Source: Chamaecrista fasciculata (lineage: Eukaryota; Streptophyta; Magnoliopsida; Fabales; Fabaceae). From it: a stretch of 64,000 nt of DNA. The notes under the pieces were generated by a model. That model saw nothing but the letters and a program-made list of their open reading frames with translations, was not told the DNA's origin and made no database searches. This document shows, piece by piece, positions 36,816 to 49,313 of the stretch (position 1 is its first letter; each line of letters begins with the position of its first letter). Location of the stretch: contig QANZ01029578.1 of assembly GCA_003254925.1 (NCBI GenBank), positions 285,513 to 349,512 of the forward strand, read 5' to 3'. The position numbers and the translations under genes were made by a program.

Positions 36816-37352
36816 CTCTGTTAGACTATATTGAAATTTGACCTATATATTTAAGATTCAAATGACTATTTGACCTTCTTATTTTAATCACACAATATTC
36901 CTCTTGCCCCCCATGGATTACATATGGTTCATGGGGGTCAACTCAATAAAAATTAATCCTAATTGAAACTAGTTAACCACAAGGGTGGTATAATTTTCTC
37001 ACCGTGTATTTAACAATGTTATATTCTCAAGTCTCAAATTGAAGACCCCAACAAAAAAAAAAGTCCAAAACTGGCTAGACAATTTATGATAAGCCTTTAT
37101 TTTTTAATTGATTGAGATTATGGTGATGGATCAAGGTGCATATATAATTACAATGGAGAATCCCAAAACTAATTGTGTAAATTAAAAAAACTTTGGTTCA
37201 TCTCATCCCCATGAAGTACAGAGTATTCCGTGCCTTGCAATTAATTCATGTCATGTGTGTGAGTAGTGGAAGCTGTGTTGAATTTAATTACTTCCCTTTT
37301 GCTGGTTTTGGTATATAAATGAAGCTGCTACAACTAACCTACAAGTAATGTA

Positions 37353-37757
37353 CTCCCTCCGTCCCTTTTTATTTGCTTCATTGCAGAACTTTTTTTGTCC
37401 CTATTTATCTGCTTTGTTATGAAATCAAGAGGTCATCAATGAACTTTTTTACCATTTTATCCCTATTTAATATTATAGTCATAATGGATAATTTGACTTT
37501 TGGTAGAGAATTATTTTGGGGTTTTGTAGTAATCAATTGGAGTAGGTTTCATAAAAAAAATTGTGAGAGTATTTAAATTAGTTGGAGGAATTTAATTTTT
37601 AAAATATGAGCATTAAATTGATGATATAATTAAGCCTAATTTAATAAGGGTAATATAGTCTTTTTATTTTAGATTTTACATTAACTTTAGTGATTTAATC
37701 ATTATATTAGTTTGTGTGCAACAACCTTAAAAAGCAGATAAAAAGGGACGAAGGGAG
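37353..37757. mobile_element. Stowaway-type MITE (Tc1/mariner)
   Basis: Ends are CTCCCTCCGTCCC and GGGACGAAGGGAG, the classic Stowaway inverted repeat, flanked by TA on both sides (37351-37352 and 37758-37759). It is 405 bp, AT-rich and non-coding. Both ends also contain ATTTGCTT/AAGCAGAT-like subterminal repeats. Confidence 0.9.
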
Positions 37758-37939
37758 TAATATTTAGCATCACTTTTAGGGCCATGCTTGGTTTTCACCA
37801 TAAAAACCTAATGTAGTCATCCCCATGTCCTTGTGCTCAATGCACAGATTTTGTCAATCCCAAGCTCTCACACACCCAACCATGCCATGGTAAATTCATA
37901 TGTCAACACTTTAAAATTCTCTCTCTCTTCTCTCAGTCT

Positions 37940-38460
37940 CGGATATTTAGTGGTTTTATCAGTATCCATATCCATGTCCGTTCATCCTATCTAATGCTCA
38001 TACCCTATCCATATTTGTTATCTGATAGACTGAAATATCTGAATACTTGAAAATAATGAATATGGGATGAGATATCTTAATTCAAAAATCAGATATATTC
38101 GATATTCGTTATTCAATATCTGTTAATTAAAAATATAATTGTGAATATATAGTATATAATAAAATATTTATATTATAGGGTATCAGATACTGGTTGCCCT
38201 AACTACTTGTTTGTTTTGGACAAAATTAGATAATAAAAGTATAATCTGTATTCACCTGATATTTGATAATTTTTAACTTTTTACTATGATATTCAATATA
38301 TATTCAACGCATATCAAATATGTTTTACGAACATAACAAAATTCAAATATGAATTTATTATTTAGAGTATAGAGAATACTCAATAGAGATTATTAAAATA
38401 TTTACTCCATATCCAATCCAATGATATCTTAAAATTTTATTGTGTGAGTCCGTGTCTAAA
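37940..38460. repeat. hAT-like repeat remnant related to the 48686 element
   Basis: Shares the repeated words ATATCCATATCC, GATATTCG and TATCAGATACTGG with the hAT-type element at 48686, in both orientations. Clear termini and target duplication are missing. Confidence 0.45.
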
Positions 38461-40925
38461 GTCATCGAATCAAGAGATGGGTAACAAGATACTAACAAGT
38501 AGCTTACCTATAATAATAAATATTTATTTCATATGTAATTGTAAAACAATATATATACATATATATGATTGTAAGTATAAATTATTAAGTTTTCTATATA
38601 TAAGAAAATAATCTAATAGTATATTTAAATTTGTGATTTAATTTTTTTTGTTCTTGATAGTGAACTATATATGCAAAAAATTGAGAAAAACAAGTTTGGA
38701 TTCTTAATAGAAAAGAATAATAATTTATTTAAAATTTATTCATATTTGGATTTTTTTTTTATCAAAATTCATATTTGGATTCAAGTATAGGCATTTGATT
38801 GTTCATTCCCAATTGCAGCTTCTTCTTTTGTTTTATTTTTTTTTCCTTCACTTTTTTTTTCCTTCTCTTACTAGCCGGGTTTGCTTTAATTCATATGTTT
38901 TTTGATTAATTAAGAGGGAGTTGGAAAAATATATATACATCTATACTAATGTGTCTTCTCTTCTCTCCTTTTAATTGTGGGGACAAGAGCATCGGATTCT
39001 TCTAAATTCAAATCCAAAAGTAAAAGTGGGCAAAGAGTTTTATAATCGCTTGTTTTATGGCTTTTTGTTTCTTTATTTAATGTTTTTTGTGTTTAAATTT
39101 TTAACTTTCTTCTTTTAATTTTCCATTCTTATCTTATTGCAGTAATGCCCTAACCTGTTTTTCTCTATCCGGTTATGTGTACAACTGTACATATATTTTT
39201 TTTTATTCGGATTTATCATTAATTATTATTCAACATCTGTGTGGTCACAAGAGAAAAGGAAGAAAAATAAAATATTTGATGCATGAAATGGGGAGAGAAA
39301 AAAATCATTTTGCAATTAGATTAATGCCATATGAATTATTACACACATCTTGCAATTAATTTATCTTATATAGACGAAAATAAAAAAACATGCTAGTTAT
39401 ATGAAGTATTTTTTTTTTAATAATTTGTGTTTCAACATATCTATTGCCAGAATTACACACCTGAAGATAATCAAATATTTTCTTTCTTTTTCTCTTTTCT
39501 TTTATGGGTTCTTTCTCTTCTTCATTTTTTAGCTTTCATAAGCCCAACCATTGTGTGTGTGAATGAATTTTGCTAGGTTTAAAATATACACAATTATTGT
39601 TTTTAAATTTAAAATTACAAATTACAAAAAATAAAGTGTGTTTTTATTTTTTTAAAATTTTTTTTATTATATTTTTAAATAATAGAAATATAACAACAAA
39701 TGACTTCGTTCTTCTAGTGACTCCAATAATATTTTATATCATCTCTAATGAATATTTTATTAATATATAACTTTAGAAAATCCACAATTAAAATAGTCTA
39801 ATCATATATATAATATAGATATTATACATAAAAAAATAATTAATATATTATATGTATATATTTATATATGTCTCTATTTCTTTAAAAGGTAAGCCAAAAT
39901 AGAATGCAAAGATTAAGGTTCTTTCAAAGAACATGTAGGAAAATTGACTTTATATTTTACATTGTAGAAAAGTGCACTATATCAATATTCCTTGATACAG
40001 ATACCTTAATAAATAAGGAATCTATCTAAGATAATTAAAGAACAAAAAATTGCATGCATTTCAAAACAATATTCTCCATTGTGGCTTAAAGTGGTATAAG
40101 GTATATATGGCATCCTAAATTCTGTTGAACTCAAACCCTTAACATATATATTCATGTTTATTTTGGCCAAATAACAGGTTAAAGTGCAATTTAGCCCCTG
40201 GATTTAGGGATTTATACAAAAAATGTCCTCAATGTTCAAATCTTGACATAAATTGCATTCAATTGCCGTTAATTTGACCAGGAAACTATCCAAATCTACA
40301 GTTTCATTGCTTTCATGTGAGCATGAATTCTAAATCAAAGATGAAAGGAACAATCGGGGCCTCGCTACCTCTATAAGACTTGTTTTTTGGATGTAGATAA
40401 TGATATTTATACAGATGGATTTTATATATATCGTAGAACTCTTATATATCATACAATGAATGATGAAATGAAATATTCATTTTTTTTCATTGGAAATGGT
40501 TTAAATCATTTTATCGACATGAGTGTTTTATATTCAAAAAAAAAAAAAAGATTCCAACTTTTTTTTTAAAACTATTTCTCTATTAACATAGTAGTAAAAA
40601 GAGAACTATACTGTGTCTAGACTTCAAACTGCTTAGCTTTAATCATGTTAATGGTTCCAGATTACTGGTTGATAGAGAATCAAAGTGAATTTACAAAATG
40701 TTGTGGTTCTTAAATAAGATTTCTTAAATTTTTATAATTATTCAGAAGTAATGCGTGGGATCATGCACCTTTTCCTAGTTATAACAAAAAAGTGTTGTTG
40801 GTCATATATATCCAACCTATTCTTGAAATAAACAACTGGCACACACTCCATTTTCAAAAAAAGAAAAAACCAATACACCAAGCACTACACTTAGATTTAT
40901 TGGATTTATTGCTGAAATATCGATA
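38460..40925. other. AT-rich DNA; no gene seen
   Basis: Includes CT-rich stretches near 38820-38880 and 39480-39540. The left half of a repeat starting GGTTAAAGTGCAATTTAGCC lies at 40178. No open frame resembles a known protein. Confidence 0.45.
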
Positions 40926-41606
40926 TTAAGGATGCGTTTGGATTAAAAGTTAAGTTAAAGGAGGATAAAGGAATGGGGGAGGTAATAAAGGAGAGGTAAA
41001 TGATTTGTGTTATAAAGGAGGTTTTTAGTAAATTGTGTTTGGGAAAATGAGAGATAAAGGAGGAATTATGATGTGAAATTATTTTAAAGGGTATGTAATG
41101 ATTGTGGTGGGTTGAAATTGGTATTTTAAATTTGTATAGGGGTAAAAATGGTAAAAATAAAGGAGGATAAAGGAGTGTTGTTTTTTTGTTTGTTTTGGTC
41201 TTAGTAAAGTGGTATGAGTAATGATTGCCTCGAAATTTGTGCTAAACGAGGAAGTTAATAAAGGAGATTTTTGGAGTGGTAAGGTAAAGGAGGATGGAGG
41301 TGTGAATGTGGGACCAAAATGTAATTTTTGAGTACTGAATTGTAAACTTTTAGGGACTAGATTATATATTTTTCCTGTTTACTGTCTTTTAATTTTATTT
41401 TAAAATTTTGATACTACAAAAAAATTACCTATGTATATAATAGAGAAGGGACCAAAATTTATATTTGCTGGGGTATGAATTATATACTTTTCTAAATTTT
41501 CTTCTTCAGTAGTTGCAGAACAAAAAATATTAGCTATATATATACAGAATGATGGACCAATATGTATATTTTTTACACTTCAAAAAATATTACTTATATA
41601 TATACT

Positions 41607-42133
41607 NNNNNNNNNNNNNNNNNNNNNNNNNNNNNNNNNNNNNNNNNNNNNNNNNNNNNNNNNNNNNNNNNNNNNNNNNNNNNNNNNNNNNNNNNNNNNN
41701 NNNNNNNNNNNNNNNNNNNNNNNNNNNNNNNNNNNNNNNNNNNNNNNNNNNNNNNNNNNNNNNNNNNNNNNNNNNNNNNNNNNNNNNNNNNNNNNNNNNN
41801 NNNNNNNNNNNNNNNNNNNNNNNNNNNNNNNNNNNNNNNNNNNNNNNNNNNNNNNNNNNNNNNNNNNNNNNNNNNNNNNNNNNNNNNNNNNNNNNNNNNN
41901 NNNNNNNNNNNNNNNNNNNNNNNNNNNNNNNNNNNNNNNNNNNNNNNNNNNNNNNNNNNNNNNNNNNNNNNNNNNNNNNNNNNNNNNNNNNNNNNNNNNN
42001 NNNNNNNNNNNNNNNNNNNNNNNNNNNNNNNNNNNNNNNNNNNNNNNNNNNNNNNNNNNNNNNNNNNNNNNNNNNNNNNNNNNNNNNNNNNNNNNNNNNN
42101 NNNNNNNNNNNNNNNNNNNNNNNNNNNNNNNNN
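41607..42133. other. Assembly gap (527 Ns)
   Basis: A run of unknown bases that ends directly against a long GA microsatellite, which probably caused the break in assembly. The true size is unknown. Confidence 0.99.

Positions 42134-42221
<88 letters not shown>
42134..42221. repeat. (GA)n microsatellite
   Basis: About 43 uninterrupted GA units, with the left edge lost in the gap. The ERERER and SLSLSL frames over it are artefacts. Confidence 0.98.
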
Positions 42222-42222
<1 letters not shown>

Positions 42223-42549
42223 GAGTAAAAAAATAGTAAGAAAAGATGAAGGAGAGAAAAATTTGTAAGGGTAATAAAAAAATATTTTTATATGCAATTT
42301 ACAAATATGCCCTTTGAATATTTTATTATTTTATAGTAAAAAGTAGGTAATTATAGGTAGTTGAGTAGGGATATGTTAGTAATTTTAGAAGATAAAGGAG
42401 AGATAAATGAATGATAAAAGAGGAAAATAAAGGAAGGGGAGATAAAGGTAAAACAAACAATATTTGTAACTGTAGCTCTGGTAGTAAAGGAGTACTGGGA
42501 GATAAAGGAGGATAAAGGCAAGGTAACGGAGTATCCAAACGCACCCTAA

Positions 42550-43399
42550 ATCCGAAACTCTTGACGGATGACCAGTAACCCAAAGAAAGAAAAGAATTGG
42601 TTATATTTTTCATATGCTCTCATCTCCTCTTATAGATAGACTAATTATCTTTCTATGGGTAAAAAAAGCAGTTAATATAACAATTACAGAGCATACTAAT
42701 AATTCTATAAAACTACTAAATTAAGGAAGAGAAAAAAAATTCCATCAAAAAAAGGTAGAGAAAATAAAAACATATACAAAAGTTTAGCGTGTGGTTCAGT
42801 ATCTCAAAACTTATTTTATAGTTCTATTTGGACAACTTTACTATTTATAATTTTTTAACACTCTTCAGTTCAAATGATACGCAATTACCCAAACTCTATT
42901 ATACTCTAGATATAACTTGTGTTGTAGTGTAGAAGCCTAGAAGGTGTAAGGCCCTCATTTATATTGATAACGATCTAGATTCCTTAAAATGGTCACTCAT
43001 AATCTTTTATAATTAACTTCTTTGACTTGTGCTTCCGAGTCTTATTTAATTGTGACTTAACTATAAATTTCAATTTCACAAAAAAAAAAATCTATAAATT
43101 TCAATGTGCGTGTGTGTGTGTGTGTGTGTTTTTTTTTTTTTTGAAGATTCACTTTAATGTGTTTGAAACTTAGCGCGCAGATTTGTTCACAAATATTATT
43201 TTAAAGTAATTAAGTTTTACAAAATGAAGAAAGTTTCTAACTTTCTATGATTTTGAAGGAGTTTTGTTATTTTTATAAAATGCTTATTAGGAAAGAAAAT
43301 TCTATTACTAAGAATGAATGAAGGAGGCAAACAATGTAAAAGTAATAAATTTATTACAATGTATAAACTTGATTTTTCATTTCTAAAAGTGAAAAGTTA
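42550..43399. other. AT-rich DNA; no gene seen
   Basis: Contains a TG microsatellite followed by a T run at about 43104-43142. No coding signal. Confidence 0.5.
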
Positions 43400-43408
43400 A
43401 ATAATGAA

Positions 43409-43799
43409 GGTAAAAGCACTCTTTTGATCCATAAACTTTACAGCAAGTGTCAATTTTGCCCCCAATCTTTTTTTGCGGTCATTTTTGTCCCCAATGTTTT
43501 ACACTTTAATCAACTTGATCCTTTGACTTAACTTCTTTCAATAAATTAACGATAGACTTCATCATGTTTTTCATTATGAGTTAGAATTTGAGTTTTTTTT
43601 TTTTTCTGTCAATTCTATATTACATGTCATATAGCCATATATATAGATTCTGTTGTTAATGTTTGGCTAGCTAAAGTAAGAGCAAATAATAAAATTAACC
43701 AAAATGTGAAACATTGAGATGAACTTGACCATAAAAAAAAGATCGAGGGCGAAATTAATAGTTAATGTAAAGTTTGGGGACTGAAAGAGAGCTTTTGCC
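43409..43799. mobile_element. Mutator-like MITE with exact 9-bp target duplication
   Basis: AATAATGAA flanks both sides (43400-43408 and 43800-43808). Left end GGTAAAAGCACTCTTTTGAT, right end the mirror of GGCAAAAGCTCTCTTTCAGT. Arms of about 100 bp include TTTTGCCCCCAATC and GAGGGCGAAATT. It shares the GGYAAAA terminus with the elements at 12261 and 29985. Non-coding. Confidence 0.85.
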
Positions 43800-43859
43800 A
43801 ATAATGAATGGTAAACAAATTAAATCTTAAAAGATAGTTTTATGAAACTAGTTTTTATA

Positions 43860-44718
43860 GCTCAATTGTTCAAATTGATCTTAAATACATGTCTTTAAGT
43901 TCATTTTGGTCCTAAATGTTTCAAAATATTCAAAATGGTCCTAAATGTTGTCATTTAGTTTCATTTGGATCATAAACTACGGAATGTGGTCATATCTATC
44001 TCGTTTCAAGTTCGAATATGACGAGTCCAAAGGTAGATGTTACTTTTGACGAGTACTTTTTCTATCCATTTGGAGTGTCAACAAACGAGATCAAATTGGG
44101 TCCCAAAAATGAGCCGTTCATTTTACGATCAAACAAGCAAAGTTGGTCATATCTCTCTTGTGCAAGTCAGAATGCATTAAAGCTACGACTTACTCTTACA
44201 AATTCTTTTTCTACCTAGTTGGGAACGTCAACAAATAAAATCAAATCAGACTCACAAGTGAGTTTGAGACCAAAAAGTGAAAAAAAAAATTAAAAAATGG
44301 TCTCAAAACCACCACTTTTGTGTTTGATTTGACTTTATTTATTGACAGACTAGGCCAAAAAACGACTCTTTAAGAGTAACTTTTAGTTTCGAACTCGTCA
44401 CATTCGAACTTGAAACAAGAGAGATATAACCAACTTTGCTTGTTTGACCGTGAAACAAGCAGCGCCCACTTTCAGGATTCGATTTGACCTTGTTTGTTAA
44501 CTCCTTTACTAGATAGAAAAAAATACTCGTCAAAAGGAATATGTACCTCTGTATTCGTTACATTCAAACTTGAAATAAAAAAATATGACCACATTTAGTA
44601 ATTTGAAACCAAAATAAAATTAAATGTCAACATTTAGAATCAATTTGAACGTTTTAAAACATAAAGGATCAAAGTGAACTTAAAAATATATATTTAGGAC
44701 TAATTTGAGTATTTGACC
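43860..44718. mobile_element. Long-TIR Mutator-like element, family A (copy 3)
   Basis: GTTTTTATA before (43851-43859) and ATTTTTATA after (44719-44727) match at 8 of 9 positions. The left end GCTCAATTGTTCAAATTGAT mirrors the right end (GTATTTGACC). The interior has the family's repeated words (GAGTACTTTTTCTATCCA, ATCATATCTCTCTTG) in both orientations. No intact coding region. Confidence 0.75.
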
Positions 44719-44927
44719 ATTTTTATAGAAGATAAACATACGACTTTCATATCATATTCAATTATTCATATAATATAGCTTTATATACATATGCATTGCC
44801 AACACCCTTTTCTAATTTCTAGGATCCTATGAGTCTATGATGACTACGAGGAATCAATAGAATAGCCATTTTGTGTCAGATCAGGTGAAGCTAATATTAT
44901 TTAGGGCTAAAAGAAAAATAAAATAAA

Positions 44928-45113
44928 ATGGCTAGAGAGGAGCTAGCAGACAAAATTCGTGTGTTTTTTTCAACTCTCGAATTATTTAAAAAATATTACC
45001 AAACAAAACCACATCAACTAGTGGCTGCACTGCATGCACATATAATTGAAGCATTATCATGGATTTATTCTACCAAAGAGAATCTTAAACCCACGTACCA
45101 ACGAGGCATGTGA
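44928..45113 (+). CDS. Small unrecognised ORF, 61 aa
   Basis: An ATG-started frame of 61 codons (MAREELADKIRVFFSTLE at the start, YQRGM at the end) lying between two Mutator-like elements. The composition is plausible for a soluble helical protein, and the ATG sits in a reasonable context (AAAATGGCT). I recognise no family. There is no second exon or supporting signal, so it may be chance or a gene remnant. Confidence 0.2.
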   Translation: MAREELADKIRVFFSTLELFKKYYQTKPHQLVAALHAHIIEALSWIYSTKENLKPTYQRGM

Positions 45114-45132
45114 TTTCATTTAATAATTTATA

Positions 45133-45676
45133 AGTATAAGGGTTATTTCGGTCCTGAATGTATACCTTAATATTTATTTTGGTTTATTATGTTTCAAGAT
45201 GTTCAAATTGGTCATAAATGTTGGTAAAATATTTGATTTTGGTCCCAAACTATTGAATGTAGCTCGTTTTAAGTTCAAAGGTGACGAGTTTAATTTAGAG
45301 TTATGTATTGTTCTCAAATAATACTTTCTCTATCAAGTTGATATCATCAGCACACGAGGTCAAATTGATCCTAAGAGTAGACCGCTCATTTCATGGTCAA
45401 ACAAGAAAAATTGATCATATCTCTCTCGTTTCAAATTTGAATGTGACGAATTCAAAGCTACGAGTTTCTCTTAAAAAGTTCTTTTAACTTGAAATGAGAG
45501 ACTAGAGAAATATAACCAAATTAATAGTTTGGGACCAAAATGAAACATTTTACCAATATTTAGGACCAAAATAAAACATTTTGCCAACATTTAGGACCAA
45601 TTTAAACATTTTGAAACCTAAAAGACTAAAATGAACATTGGGACATACATTAAGGACGAAAATGACCTTTTCACCT
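45133..45676. mobile_element. Long-TIR Mutator-like element, family A (copy 4)
   Basis: AATTTATA lies directly before (45125-45132) and after (45677-45684). The left arm (TTATTTCGGTCCTGAATG, ATTTTGGTTTATTATG) mirrors the right (AAGGACGAAAATGACC). Its interior is closest to the 7280 copy. Non-coding. Confidence 0.75.
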
Positions 45677-46054
45677 AATTTATATATAGTTCATGATACT
45701 GTAAGTTAATTGTAAATTATTATGATACCATAGACCTTTAATTTTTTTTGTGCCACAAAATTGTGTTGAGGAGTTTTGAGAGTTCATGAGCAATATGATA
45801 TGCTTTTGAGTTTAATCTAATACCATCGTTCGCCGCACTTCTAATAATAATCTTCCATCCAAACATATATCACCTTAAAGATTTCTTATACTCATAATTT
45901 TATACAAATAATTTTTTGCTGGGAAAAGTCAATTTTTTTAAAAAAATATTACTATTAATTAAAACTAATTAATTTTTAATTTGTAACAGGATTTAGAGAA
46001 ACTCATCAATATATATTTTAAATAATCATTAATTATATATCATAGAAAAAGAAA

Positions 46055-46330
46055 AGAGTAAACTAACAATTTGGTCCCTGAAAGACCACCGAACTGACAA
46101 CTCAGTCTCTGAAAGATTAAAATATATAATTTAGTCCCTAAAAGATCAAAACGATATACTAATTAGTCCTTTTTATGAACTAAATAGTATATTATTTCAA
46201 TCTTTCAGAGACTGAAACGTATATCGTTTTAATCTTTCAAAAATTAAATGTGTATTTTAATCTTTTCGGAACTGAACTGTCAGTTCGGTGATCGATGTTC
46301 CGAGGATCAAATCGTTAGTTTATTAAAACA
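46055..46330. mobile_element. Foldback MITE upstream of the SMR gene
   Basis: Left end AGTAAACTAACAATTTGGTC, right end GATCAAATCGTTAGTTTATT. The arms mirror each other through CTGAAAGATTAAAAT and ATCTTTCAGAGACTGAA. Flanks are A-rich, so a target duplication is uncertain. It ends about 220 bp before the SMR start codon. Confidence 0.65.
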
Positions 46331-46360
46331 AAAATCTTAATTCTTTCTTAGTTTCTTACC

Positions 46361-46362
<2 letters not shown>

Positions 46363-46410
<48 letters not shown>
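46363..46410. repeat. (CT)n microsatellite in the SMR promoter or leader
   Basis: About 24 CT units, 139 bp before the SMR start codon. CT tracts near transcription starts are common in plants; length variation here could affect expression. Confidence 0.9.
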
Positions 46411-46414
<4 letters not shown>

Positions 46415-46548
46415 TATAATATTAGTAAGTGTGTAAGTTAGGGCAGCGGGCAGCCCATCCACTCTGCCCGGACTAATACAAAAGGCAAAGAATCTCTCTT
46501 TCCTCTTCTTATTATCTCCAAACTCACAAAATCACTTCCTTAAAACAA

Positions 46549-47040
46549 ATGGCCCCTTCTTTAACATCACTTCGTTCTTCCTCTACCATGAAACCAACAA
46601 CACTCACAACAAGAAGAATAGCAACATCAACATCAAGAAGAAAAAGAAGACCCTCTTCCACAATAACATCTCTCAACAAGAACAAGAAGCAAATAAAGAA
46701 GAAGAAGAATAAGCACACAACCAAGAAAATTATTCAAGAACCACATTCTTCATCTTCTTCTTCTTCAGAGGTTATTACTACTACTAATGGTGAATCACCA
46801 TCTTCTTCTTCTTCAACTTCATCATCATCTTTGTGTTGTTCAACACCAAAAGGTCAGAAATTTCGAATCCCAGAGATGTCCACGTGTCCTGCAGCCCCAA
46901 TGAAGAAGAAGCCTAACTTTTCAAATTTATCAAATAATAATAATAATAATAATCTTCATAGGTCTCCCATTTCTTTCTTTGCTCCTCCTGACCTAGAACT
47001 CTTTTTCTTCCTTGCTCTTCCTCACAATATCTCCGTTTAA
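46549..47040 (+). CDS. SIAMESE-related (SMR) cyclin-dependent kinase inhibitor
   Basis: A single exon of 163 codons from ATG in a good context (ACAAATGGC) to TAA. The N-terminal half is low-complexity and rich in Ser, Thr, Lys and Arg (possible nuclear localisation signals around 30-60). The conserved block lies at 96-121: CCSTPKGQKFRIPEMSTCP then AAPMKKK, the SMR CxTP..IP...CPxAPKK motif. A C-terminal FFAPPDLELFF (143-153) matches the family's F..PDLE.(F/V)F motif. Family knowledge: SMRs bind CDK-cyclin complexes, stop mitotic division and promote endoreduplication. Which SMR it is cannot be said. Poly-Ser, poly-Asn (129-135) and Lys runs look like triplet-repeat expansions. Confidence 0.82.
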   Translation: MAPSLTSLRSSSTMKPTTLTTRRIATSTSRRKRRPSSTITSLNKNKKQIKKKKNKHTTKKIIQEPHSSSSSSSEVITTTNGESPSSSSSTSSSSLCCSTPKGQKFRIPEMSTCPAAPMKKKPNFSNLSNNNNNNNLHRSPISFFAPPDLELFFFLALPHNISV

Positions 47041-48677
47041 TTAAGCTTTAATTTAAATATATATCATCAATTTCATCAATATTATATTATGTATTTCAAA
47101 TTTGCGTGCTTCTTTTTTCTTTTTTTTTTTAAATCTTGCTTACACACATAATACATGCATATATCAAGATCATGCATGATGACTTACACATGATGATCAC
47201 ACTTTAATCACCTCTAACGTTAGAGGCTACTAGAAGTTTTAGGTTTTGCAGAGTGATAGATTTAGTATTATTTTAAGTTAGTTGCTTCTAATTCTAGTGT
47301 TAATTAGCTAGCTAATTAACTAGTTTTGGGTTTTTGAATTTAGCTGGGGATATGGCTCCCACCACTAAATTCAAACTTTAGAAAGAATGCTCTGACGACT
47401 TTTGACTTAAAGTTTGGTGAGTGTCAGAGATTTAATTAGTGTTTTTTTTTCCTTTGCTGTTCAATTTTGTTTATGTTATCCTTCCTCGGGATGATTTTAT
47501 TTCAGAGAGCGTTGTATATTGTAAATTTGTAATGTGGTGTTTGATTAATTTGAATTTTGAGGCCTGTGATTGTTAATTAATTAAGCTCGCAACTATTAAT
47601 ACAAGATTTTTCGTTTGTTATTTTATTACTGAATCTAACAAGGTAAAGTCGATCTTCACATAATTCTTACTTTTTGTATATGCAGCAAAATCCTCAATTT
47701 ATTCCTTCTCACTTTGTTTTAATTTTTTGTTTTTGAACAGTATTCTCGTTAAATTAAACACACACTACATGACAACGTAAAACTTTGTGGATTTTTTTTT
47801 TGGCCAATTGTGGATATTTAATTTAGAGTATAAAATTTTTTTTAGTAAGAATAATTTATATTCACAAAATTTAAAATTTTATTATAATTTTCTTACAATG
47901 ATATTAAATTACTTATTACTAGGATCAATAATCCCGCGACGTTTGGAGATTAATTTATTTTGCGATAGAATGATTATGCAAATTTCATTTGTACGGAAAA
48001 TTCAAATTATCATATTTTAACTTTTGACCTAATAATGGAGAAGACGATGCTTTAATTTGGATTTTCATTTTAAGATTTTTTTTCTCTTTGTATAGTTGGT
48101 AGGTGTGATTATATTAAACTCCCATAGTATAGCGCACTATTGTTTGTCTTTGAACAGTCAATTAAAAAAAAACATGATTTGTGTTAAGCTCAATCAATAA
48201 ATATCTACTAATATTATTGTCAAAGTTATGGTCCACCATTAATTACTTTTCCTTTTGTTTGAAGATTAATTAGTTTTAAAATTTTAATTTAAAGACCAAG
48301 CAATTTTCATAGGTTTTGTTACTGAAAGAATTTTTTTTTGTACAATAAAATTTTGGTGAGAGGATGGTGTCTCAATCCAGGGTCAAAAATAAATTAATTA
48401 TATATATTGGCAAAAGAAATTAATATATAGCAAAGGAAATTTTGTTATATATATAAAATCAACTAATTAATTTAGTATGATAATTTTGTTTCATAAAAAA
48501 AAATTGTAAAATGACATCTTTTGCAATCATATTTTTCTAATTCCAATATGGGTCTAACACTACATATTTGAACATGGGTAATATGCCTCAAAAATATATA
48601 ATTAATTCTTTTTTATCTTTGAGATTCTTTCATTATGATATAGTTAAGGATATCGAATCTTAAGATAAAAGGACGAT
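47041..48677. other. 3' flank of SMR; no further gene seen
   Basis: Likely SMR 3' UTR followed by AT-rich DNA. A perfect 16-bp palindrome CCTCTAACGTTAGAGG lies near 47211. No coding frame of interest. Confidence 0.5.
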
Positions 48678-48685
48678 GTTCAAAT

Positions 48686-49313
48686 TAGGATGGCAACGGG
48701 TAGGGTATTAAATGATTTTTTTACTATTGATTTTCGTATTCGTTTATCCTAATTAATATATATGTACTCTATCCGTATTTGATAAATTAATATACGTGCC
48801 CGTACCTTATTCGGTATCTGACGAGTACTTAAAATATCTGAAATATCCGAAAAAAATATGAATATGAATAGGATATCCTATTTTATAAATTAGATATATT
48901 GGGTACCCGATATCTAGTATCCATCAACTAAAATAAATAAATGAAATTATTATTAATTTATATTTTATTTTTTTTAAATATAAAATAACAAAAAAAATGA
49001 TTATATAAAAAATATATACAAAAATAATTAATTAAATTTAAACAATTATATATAAAATATTAAATTGAATGTAAAATCTAAAAATTAAATAAGTAATAAT
49101 AGGGTATCGGATATCGGATACCCTAACTATCTATTTATTTAGGATGAATATAGAATATCCGAGAGCAATATCCGTATCCGTCCAATATCTAAAAAATATT
49201 TAATTTTCACTACTCGTACATTATTCGATATCTAGTATTCGACAGATACCGGATAATTTTTTTGAACAGATATGAATGAGTACTCTAATTATTCAAAGAA
49301 ATTGTCATCCCTA
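48686..49313. mobile_element. hAT-type non-autonomous element with 8-bp target duplication
   Basis: Ends are TAGGATGGCAA and the mirror of TAGGGATGACAA, flanked by GTTCAAAT (48678-48685) and GTTCAAAC (49314-49321), 7 of 8 matching. The interior is full of ATCCGATATCCG-like words in both orientations, as in plant hAT derivatives starting TAGGGATGGCAACGGG. No transposase. Confidence 0.83.

Larger units (their letters stand above)
40930..42546. mobile_element. PIF/Harbinger-like non-autonomous element (contains the assembly gap)
   Basis: Left end GGATGCGTTTGGATT, right end ATCCAAACGCACCC, flanked by TAA on each side (40927-40929 and 42547-42549), fitting the TWA duplication of PIF/Harbinger. 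The arms are rich in ATAAAGGAG words, mirrored only partly. The middle holds a gap and a GA microsatellite, so internal content is incomplete. hAT remains an alternative, since similar GCGTTTGG ends occur there. Confidence 0.6.

Noticed and set aside
41549-42297. Long frames on both strands across the N run with ERERER or SLSLSL ends
   Set aside because: They exist only because unknown bases and the GA microsatellite contain no stops.
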